Assembly (NCBI GenBank): GCA_947650365.1
Contig: OX393553.1
Location: 70,851,463-70,915,462, forward strand
Length of the DNA: 64,000 nucleotides
Source of the DNA: Chamaelirium japonicum
Taxonomy: Eukaryota > Streptophyta > Magnoliopsida > Liliales > Melanthiaceae
Reading direction: 5' to 3'
Shown: positions 42,641-64,000 of the stretch, piece by piece
How positions within the stretch are numbered: the first letter of the stretch is position 1
Layout of the letters: the number at the start of each line of letters is the position of its first letter
Program-made: the position numbers and the translations under genes
Notes under the pieces: model-generated
What the model was told of the DNA's origin: nothing
The model's input: the letters and a program-made list of their open reading frames with translations, nothing else
Database searches by the model: none

Positions 42641-43250
42641 CCTTCCGCTCCAGCCCGCGCCCATTGTTCTTGCTTTGAGCCGGTGACTACGCTGTGCGGT
42701 CGAGTTCTCTCTCTATATAACTGATCACAGCCATCCGATTTGCATCAGATGGCTATGCTTTATGCTTTGCTGCCCCTGTGCTGTACATCCAACCCAGCAC
42801 GACCCTTGCACCCGATCCGACCCTCTTTCACCTGGCCCTTTGCGCCGCCCGGATCCTGTGCTCATAGCATCTCACCACCCGATCCGGCCCTTCTGTACCT
42901 GGCCGGCTCTTCGCATTTTCGCCTTGCGCTCTGATCTGTTGCGCTCTCTCTGCGACCCTGCACTCGAGCTGCCGCTCCACCTCTTGTGCCCGCGTCCTGT
43001 CTCCGGCACAGTAGCATGGGGGGCCAGATCTGGCGCTCCCGGCCATCCCCTCGCTGCTTGCACTCTCCTTGAGCCCTGCACTCTGTCAGTCAGCCCGCTG
43101 CGCCTTGCGCTTTGTCAGCCCGCCTTGCACCCTATGCCCTTGCGTTTTGCCGATTCGGCTGCCCCATCGCCCCGCTCTGTGCCCTTGCGCCTTGGTATTT
43201 TTGCGCTCTCCGCCCTACCGATCCGCCTTGCACCATTTGATCCTCTCTAG
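42641..43250 (+). other. GC-rich E3 interior of unknown origin
   Basis: Frames rich in Cys, Pro and Leu cross this stretch, but none is recognisable. At 42702-42720 there is an exact 19-nt copy of the LTR TATA region (GAGTTCTCTCTCTATATAA). It may derive from further captured sequence. Confidence 0.4.
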
Positions 43251-43631
43251 TTCCGGTCACACTTGTTTTGTGCCGGCTTTTGGATCTTTTTCTCGTTCCG
43301 GTCACACTTGTCTTGTGCCGGCTTTTAGATCCTCTCTAGTTCCGGTCACACTTGTTTTGTGCCGGCTTTTGGATCCTTTCTCGTTCCGGTCACATTTATT
43401 TTGTGCCGGCTTTTAGATCCTCTCTAGTTTCGGTCACACTTGTTTTGTGCCGGCTTTTGCATCCTTTCTCGTTCCGGTCACATTTGTCTTGTGCCGGCTT
43501 TTTGATCCTCTCTAGTTCCGGTCATATTTGTTTTGTGCCGGCTTTTTGGATCCTTTCTTGTTCCGGTCACACTTGTCTTGTGCCGGCTTTTGGATCCACT
43601 CTCGTTTCGGTCATTCTTGCGCCGGCTTTCC
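43251..43631 (+). repeat. 44-bp minisatellite in E3, about 8.7 units
   Basis: Units begin TTCCGGTCACACTTG and continue TTTTGTGCCGGCTTTTGGAT. Successive units alternate between CTTTCTCG and CTCTCTAG endings, giving an 88-bp higher-order period. The period is not a multiple of three. Confidence 0.9.
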
Positions 43632-44087
43632 TTGGTCTTGTGACCCTATCAGAGCTACAACTCTTCATCTTCTCCTTCTTCTTTGTCTATGATGATTGAG
43701 ATCTTCTAAGAGGTGTCAAGTACTTGCTTCGGCCGGGTGCTTGCCTCTTATGAGGTCTCACGCATTCACATCTTTTCGTAGCCGCTCTCTCTCCTTTCGG
43801 CCTCCATTATTGCCGGCTTCCATCACCGTCGGTTTCCTTCGCTCCGATCCTTAGTGATCATTGTCAATTCCCCCGGTTGACCTGCTTACAGGTTGGCCGG
43901 GTTCCCCCGGTTGTCCTGCTTGCAGGTCAATCGGGTTTTCAGGACGACTTGCTTGCAGGACGCCCTGGCACTATCTTTACTTTTCAGCATAAAAAAGGGT
44001 TATTTGATGTAATTTTTTTTCCCTTTTTTTTTCTTTCTTTCTCCTTCCTTTTATTAAGCAAACTGATGTCGGTTTATACCTTACATC

Positions 44088-44101
44088 AGTTTGACGGGGG
44101 G
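44088..44101 (+). other. E3 polypurine tract
   Basis: CAGTTTGACGGGGGG directly before the 3' LTR. A small purine run, similar in position to those of E1 and E2. Confidence 0.65.
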
Positions 44102-44278
44102 TATTAGATGTAGTGTGTTAGTATACTATTAGTCCCACCTCAGTTGTGGTAACGTAATGGTGTGAGTTCTCTCTCTATATAAAGAGAGGTAGTCTTATGT
44201 AATGTTATTGAGATTAATGAGATAATACAAGGAGATTTTCTCTCCAATCCTATTCTCTCTCCCTCTCTCTTCGTAACA
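44102..44278 (+). repeat. E3 3' LTR
   Basis: Identical to the 5' LTR over 177 bp and followed by the CTAGT duplication. Confidence 0.93.
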
Positions 44279-44283
44279 CTAGT

Positions 44284-45197
44284 AAATAGCCGATGGTTAT
44301 TATTTTTTTAAACCAACTACCAACTCAAGAGCCAACCAGAATCAACCTGACCTTAGTGTGGGTTGGGTTGGTTCGAGTCTATGCCCAAGTCGGGCTGGTT
44401 CGGGTTTCAATATGGTAGAACCAAACTAGCTCGGTTTGGTTCCAGTTTCGCTCAAACCCAAACCAACCCGATCCGAGTTGCATACTTGCATCCCTACTCA
44501 TTGCAACCTCTCTACTCTCAGAAGAGCAATGCTACTCAGCCAGAAGGTTTTCCCGATTCCACTCAGCCCGATTGACGTCGCAACGTGCAACTGGTGGTGT
44601 AAAAGACTTAAATATCGCTAGTGGGTTTCAGCCACCAGTTGCTCGCTGCCATGTCAATCGGGCCGGCGAAATCTGAAAAACCTTCGAGCTAAATAGCATT
44701 TCTCCTCTTAGAAATAAATGATCCATTTCGTCCGTATTTGAGAGTTAACGGATACAAATGGGTCACCGGCCCATCTCCTAAGCGGGCCGATTCAAAAAAA
44801 AAAAGATCAACCCAGGACAAATGAGCTGTCGATGCACTCGGCCTGAAATGATTGAGTGTAGGAGGAAGAAGATGGGGGAGGGAGGATGAGGTTGGACGCG
44901 ACGGTCGGCACGAGATCAGTGGCACTGTCAAAAAAGAAGAGAAGAGAAGAGAAGAGGAAGAAAAAAAAGTTGCTTACAGAGTCGGAGGCTACCTTTAATC
45001 TCGAGCTACCCTTAGCCAAAGGTTGCCTCCTGTCCGCCTTTGCAAAAATTTGTAAGGTATATAGCCGCCCCCATCTTTCAACCATACTAACGGTTTAAGT
45101 GTTTGTTCCGTAGATAAGTCTACTTTGTGTTGTTATCTAAAGAGTGTTTTGTTATTTAGAAAGTGTAGTGGCTCATCTTGGCTTCGAAAGAGAATCA

Positions 45198-45200
<3 letters not shown>
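44284..45200. other. Intergenic, no gene seen
   Basis: Contains GGTTGGTTCGG-type dispersed text (44340-44490). No coding region is supported. Confidence 0.45.
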
Positions 45201-45283
<83 letters not shown>

Positions 45284-45328
45284 TGTGTGTGCGTGCGCGC
45301 ACGTGTGTGTGCGCGTGTGTATATGTGT
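45201..45328. repeat. Compound CT/TG microsatellite
   Basis: (CT)33 is followed by (TG)12 and a mixed TG/CG stretch. It has the same CT-to-TG composition switch as 40521-40636. Confidence 0.95.
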
Positions 45329-47198
45329 CAGAGAGGAGAGCAGAGCAGACAAGAACAATTTGGAATTATTAGAGGTGCCAATACAGACAAAAAAATAAAG
45401 TTTGGTGCCTAAAAATGAGTATGCCAATTGCCAAGCTTAAGTTTGTGGGTGCATATAAAAAATCCGGAAAGAAAAAAAAATAAGACAAAGATAAGGAGAG
45501 AGGGGTCGGTACCTATGCTGGAGTTAGGGTATGTTTGTATTCGATCAACAGACTAACTAACAAGTAAATGGGGTAAAAGTTCTACTTTGTTGCTGCTTGG
45601 ATCCAAAAAGTTATAGTAAAATAAATGATAGGAGGTTTACTACTCGCCAACAAGTTTTACTCTTAAAAAACCAAGTAAAACATTTGATTTACTATCAAAT
45701 GGCTCCGCTGACCCACACCACATCAGCAACGGCAGGATCGAGATAGCATATTGTGATGGATTCGACGATTAGGGGAGCGACACGTGGGGATCCCAGTTTC
45801 AATGGCCACGAACTATGGGCCATGGGATGAATGCCACAACCACCGGCTACCGCTGCCCTGTTGGCAACGTCCGTCGTGCACCATTGTCGTCGGCCACCAC
45901 CCCCTCCTGCCACCGTCCACCATCCACGCCGACAACCGGTGGCCCGCCATCGTCCCGTAAGCCACTACCCACCGCCTCCCGCCCCGGTGGCGAGTGGTGG
46001 ACAGTGGCCGACAGGCGGCAACGCGGGTTGTCGGTGACCGACGGGGGCTGCTGGACAGCAGTCGTTGAGGCTGCGACGGATTGTCAGTGGCCGGCGGGGG
46101 GGGGGGGGACGGCGGCTGCGAGCGACCGATAGATTTAATTTTTTATTTATTTTACTAGTCAATCTAAACAACCATCCAGAAGTAATGATTTACTTTATAG
46201 ATCAATACAACAACAAGAAGAAAATCAGATTTAAAAGTTGATCTAGGAGATTTGTTAGCCCACATCCGATTTATAGCCTTTACTTTGCAGGTCCGAAAAA
46301 CAAACATGTTAGGGTTCCAATGAGCAGGATCTCGTGAGTACCAGCTCCTCTCCAGTGGACACGACCTCCTCTCGAACGGATACCACATCCTTAGCTACAA
46401 AGTCGAATTCAACAGTTCGAAGGTGCGAGGTGATAGAAACGGGAGCACGTACATCGACTGTTAACCAGTAAAGTAACAGCTGAGTTGGAAAAATTACTTT
46501 ACTTCCCAAAAGGTGATTCAGGATTATGTAAACATTTTGACAATTCTATTTTGAGTAATGATAAGGGAGCCCCATTATACAGGTCCCATCAGTAAGCCCC
46601 ATGATGTGTTTGCATGTATTTGTTTCAGTTACCAACATAATGTTTGTCCAACACTCTGGACATCCGACAGACAAGATCTGGGCACATGACGATAGGGCTA
46701 CAAACGAGTCAAGCTGAGCTTTAGTCCGCTTTTGAAGCCTAAGCTTGAGACTAGGGTACGTTCAATTAGTGATCGAATAAACTTTAATGCACCCTTATCG
46801 TGCTTGTTCTTGAACTCCAGAATCAGTCAAAAGCGTAGACAATATATGTTACGTCTGATCAATCCTCTTATGAGCCTATTGACAAACCTACTCATGAGCC
46901 CTAAACAAGCATGTTCACAAGCCCAACCGAGCTAAGCTTTAATCGGCTTGAGCTTGGCTTGTTTATTAAAGGGTTGAAACTCTAGGCTAGGGCTTGGGTC
47001 GATTAGCAATCGAACAAACTCGAACGAGCATTTATCGATCTTGTTTGTGAGCCGCTCGCAAGCAGGTTGGTACGATTGCAGCCCAATGGGGGTGTGACTT
47101 ATGGGTCTGGCTTGGGCCGCTTTATGTACCCAAATTTTAAAGAAAATAATAAGGAGCCCTATATAGCTCAACAAATCCAAAATTGACATTCAAAGCGG
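45329..47198. other. Intergenic with a GC-rich island at 45690-46130
   Basis: The island gives frames of up to 105 codons on the plus strand, rich in Pro, Thr and Ser, with no recognised domain, and ends near a G run (46096-46109). No gene can be supported. The rest is AT-rich. Confidence 0.4.
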
Positions 47199-47476
47199 GT
47201 GTTTTGAAAACCGGACCGGATCAACTGGTTGAACCAATCCTATGATAAAAGCTGCTTCTGAAAAATTTTATAATAATAATTAGAGAAATTATGTGTCACC
47301 TAGGCTTCGAACATTTGACCTGATGAATGAATTACAACTATCGCTTGTAATGTTTTATGGTACAAATTACATCTAATTTATCATAAGATATGTCTGGTTC
47401 AACAAGTTGAATCATCGGTTTGAACCAGACCGGAGACCTTTTATGTTCCTTGTCCAGTTCGGTTTTGTAAACATCG
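47199..47476. mobile_element. GTTTTGAAAACC-ended repeat, copy 2
   Basis: It starts TGTTTTGAAAACCGGACCGG and ends GGTTTTGTAAACATC. Homologous to 22058-22317. Confidence 0.5.
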
Positions 47477-48158
47477 GCGGACTTTTTATTTCATTTTATA
47501 TTTAATATTTACCTATTTTATATATTTTAAGATCATATGACTTGGATAAGAAACAACAGTTGAATATATTGAGCTATTTAATGGATAAATAATTAATATT
47601 ATCAATTTAAAAAAGATGAGCACAGAGACCACAACATACCAATGCCAAATAAATTCTAAAATTTATTGGATACCTTGTAACAGCGATGAAATCAAGCTAT
47701 CGTGGTTTACATGGGAATCCGAAATCCTGTCCTGCGAGCCGTTTTGCAGAATTCCAACACAATACCGATCAATTCCATGCAACTATGCAAGTTGGTAAAT
47801 CACTTTCCATCCAGAACCCAGAAGCAAAAGACCAAATCAACGAATCGAAATAATTGTCGAACATTACATTGAATTTTTTTTCGTTCTTTCCAGTGAGTCA
47901 CATTCTGCGAGGATCCAACAATCATCGCCATAAATTACATTCTGCGAGGAACGAACAACTTTGATTGCCATCAAAGATATTTTGATCACAGTAGACTCGG
48001 CTGCTGAATACCTGGAAAGCTGACTCCAGTAGGCGGCCTACAATGTCTGATCCTAGCTTCAGCTTCCATGCATGCCCCACGGAACTCATCTCGATCATCA
48101 GGTCGCTCCCTCGGAACCGATGCCAACATGTATTCATTTCTGTCGAATAATGAAGCAA

Positions 48159-61820
<13,662 letters not shown>

Positions 61821-62057
61821 CTACATAAACAAACCAATACAGAAAAGGAGAAGGGTTTTAGAGGAACCACAAAGCTATACAAATATCTTAAGAGTTAAGA
61901 CATGCAAACATATGTGCATCAAAACAGTACAAACAAAATAAAAGAGAAAAGAAAAGCACCATTAAGGTCGATTCCTTGGCTTGCAAGATCAAGTGAATGA
62001 GAGCAAATACAGAACTCAAAGAAATCAAAATAACATAATGAAGATTTTTCATTAATT

Positions 62058-62311
62058 TGAATCATGTTTCATTTCATTTTGTGGCCGCTTGATTATACAA
62101 CAGCTACCAACCATAATGTCAGCACACTCACCTTTTCCAACAATATAACAAATATTAGCAGTACTGTAGTAGTAGACTAGCACATGAATCATGTTTCATT
62201 TCATTTTGTGGCCGCTTGATTATACAACAGCTACCGACCATAATGTCAGCACTCTCACCTTTTCCAACAATATAACAAATATTAGCAGTACTGTAGTAGT
62301 AGACTAGCACA
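62058..62311. repeat. 127-bp tandem duplication, two copies
   Basis: Copies 62058-62184 and 62185-62311, starting TGAATCATGTTTCATTTC, differ at two positions, so the duplication is recent. Confidence 0.9.
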
Positions 62312-63879
62312 TGGTGAACACACGACCTAATTGCTGCTAATTTTACCTTATATAAGAACATTAACCATTATCCTCATCATTGTTTATAGCCATTATAACA
62401 ACAATAACCTTCTAACCCAGTCTCATACCACTCCAACAAGTATACCCACACAAACACATAGCCAAAATAGCAGCCTCCAAAATAATTATAAATTTCTTTG
62501 GGAATGTGGAAAGATAATAATACATTAATTGGAAGAAAGAAAATAAAGTTCGAACAAATAGATTCAATTTTAGATGTTTGCGGGCCTCTAATGATAATAT
62601 TTAAGTGACAACTTCAGGAATGTTAGAAATGATAACTGAGTGATTATTAGGCATGAAGCCAAAATATATAATATTAAAACTCACAACATAATGAGGCTAC
62701 TCTAGACATCTGTGGGTTGTATTATTGTATAAGATTATACACAAATACACCATTTCAGTACCAAATCACAAACAGCCCCTTGAAACTAAAGGTGGATACA
62801 TTGTGAATTTATCATAAAGACAACCCAACTACCAAGCAGGTATCACAACAAGTTCATCAATGGAAAGAAGAGACAAAAACAAATGAAAGTGCAGCAGCTA
62901 AAGAACTTGTCTTTATAAGGATGGCCTCCAAAGGTGAAGCTGAACTGAAGAGCTGAAGCTGGTCAAAGAACCCATAGAAGAAGAACATGATCAGTTAAAT
63001 CGTGAGACAACTACACAACAAAACCAATACTTTCTCGCTTCCTTCAAACTTGTGTCTCCATATGCAGAGATAAGTATTGCTTTCGTAGCAATTAATGCAG
63101 GGAAAAGATCCAACGGTGGATCAATCAAGTTCCATCCGAAGTAGTGAAGACTGAAGAGAAAGGGAAAGAGGGCGAAGAAAGCCACTCTCTTCTAGAATAA
63201 ATTTAGCAAGCTGAATTCACTAAATTTTTTTCAAAAAAGAACTCATTACAAAAGGGTTAGAGGCCCCTTTTTGTATAGACCTAACTAGGACTAATGTTAA
63301 TCTAACTAGAATCTAGAACCACAAGTTTCATAGGAATGGGTCTACTAACTTGTTCTCTTTTTTAATCTCTAAATGTTCATATGATTTTAGGAATAGTATT
63401 ATTTTTTTGTTTTCAATGAAGTAAGGAAGCATCATTTTAAAACTCGGTCGATACTAGTACGTATCGGCTGGTGTGTACCAGTTTCAAGCCCAACCGGACC
63501 GATACTCCCTCCGAAACAGGTATTGAACCTGTATCGACCAATACCTATCAATATTGGTCCATATCAGCCGAGTTATGCAGGTATAGGCAAGTACGGGTCC
63601 ATGCTTTCAAATTCATTTGTCATAATTATCAACAAAGTTCGTAATTTTTTTTTCCTTTAATAAGAGAGTGTATGTAGATGCATATTTGTTCAGTCTAGTC
63701 ATGTATTATGTAATTTTTTTATGATGACAGTGGAGTTCACTATCAAAGAGTAGAGGTAAACATGCCTAGTAACAAAGGCCAATTGACAAGTAGGAAGTTT
63801 TGCTCTCAATTACAAGCAAAGCAATAGATTATAAAAAACACAGTAAAAGACAATCCAATGACGTTTGTATGTGACAAAC

Positions 63880-64000
63880 CCTAGAGGGGAGAGAGAGAGA
63901 GAGAGACGGCTAGGGTTTGGGGAGAGAATGAATCAATCTCTCATTAGGACTTTAGCCAGGAATATATACCTATACATGTTAAGCAATGAGTCCTATACAC
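63880..64000. repeat. Truncated dispersed repeat at the right edge
   Basis: A GA run, then GGCTAGGGTTTGGGGAGAGA and CATTAGGACTTTAGCC before AATATATACC, in the same order as 2191-2310. It is cut by the window end. Confidence 0.4.

Larger units (their letters stand above)
41263..44278 (+). mobile_element. E3: non-autonomous LTR retrotransposon carrying a MYB fragment
   Basis: Two identical 177-bp LTRs (41263-41439, 44102-44278) flank a 2662-bp interior. A perfect 5-bp duplication CTAGT (41258-41262, 44279-44283) fixes the ends, so the LTR reads TATTAG...AACA, a TA..CA rather than TG..CA element. The initiator tRNA-Met primer site follows the left LTR and a G-run polypurine tract precedes the right LTR. 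There is no protease, integrase, reverse transcriptase or gag. The interior holds a sense-oriented fragment of an R2R3-MYB gene, CCCGCACC tandem words and a 44-bp minisatellite. Identical LTRs mean very recent insertion; enzymes must have come from another element. The superfamily is inferred as Copia from the primer site and 5-bp duplication. Confidence 0.93.
61821..64000. other. KIN-4C intron sequence upstream of the first visible exon
   Basis: No earlier motor exon (such as the P-loop exon) is recognisable, so this intron or the gene's 5' part extends beyond the window. It contains a 127-bp duplication, a degenerate CGATACGTATCGG-type repeat (63440-63600), and at the right edge a truncated copy of the repeat seen at 2110-2330. 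Confidence 0.6.

Noticed and set aside
42762..43250. 162-codon frame in E3, rich in Leu, Cys and Pro
   Set aside because: Compositional, with no domain. It cannot be supported as a gene.
43251..43631. Regularly spaced repeats that could suggest a CRISPR array
   Set aside because: The units are directly tandem with no unique spacers, in a plant retrotransposon. It is a minisatellite.
45815..46132. 105-codon frame in the GC island
   Set aside because: Low-complexity Pro/Thr/Ser with no conserved motif and no splice or promoter context.

Overview
This is nuclear DNA of a flowering plant. It has three intron-rich genes whose products match plant-specific families, two of them plastid-targeted, embedded in AT-rich sequence full of LTR retrotransposons, MITE-like elements and very long CT/GA, TG and AT microsatellites. 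The species cannot be fixed from sequence alone; GC-rich first exons would fit a monocot or magnoliid, but that is weak evidence.

Host genes, all on the minus strand, with splice sites read by eye. (1) 1414-19169: an EMB506/AKRP-type chloroplast ankyrin-repeat protein with seven exons and 315 codons before the stop. Each of four 99-bp exons encodes exactly one 33-residue ankyrin repeat, and the last intron is about 12.7 kb. (2) 29446-39399: a PLASTID REDOX INSENSITIVE 2 (PRIN2) homologue with three exons and 193 aa, split by an 8.9-kb intron. (3) 48159-61820 and on past the right edge: the C-terminal ~1047 residues of a KIN-4C type chromokinesin in 22 exons, including the end of the motor, a long coiled coil and a CXC cysteine-rich domain. 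One of its introns has a GC donor and holds a retrotransposon.

Three structurally complete, young LTR retrotransposons were found from their LTR pairs, primer-binding sites, polypurine tracts and perfect 5-bp target duplications. E1 (4800-9844, Copia, 180-bp LTRs, 2 differences) sits in the last intron of gene 1. E2 (56201-60303, Copia, 141-bp LTRs, 1 difference) sits in a KIN-4C intron and has a pol frame of 1152 codons. E3 (41263-44278, 177-bp identical LTRs) is intergenic and lacks gag and pol; it carries a sense-oriented, frameshifted fragment of a subgroup-22 (MYB44-like) R2R3-MYB gene plus minisatellites. E1 and E2 lack a recognisable gag capsid domain, and all three have GC-rich repeats inside the element. 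E3, a host-gene-carrying non-autonomous element with identical LTRs, is the most noteworthy object here.

Other mobile sequences include a ~346-bp TRIM-like element and a solo LTR of the same family, a CACTA (TNP2-like) transposase fragment, a Ty3/Gypsy integrase fragment, and at least eight terminal-inverted-repeat elements, two with perfect 9-bp target duplications. The remaining intergenic and intronic DNA holds tandem duplications and microsatellites and shows no further gene I can support.
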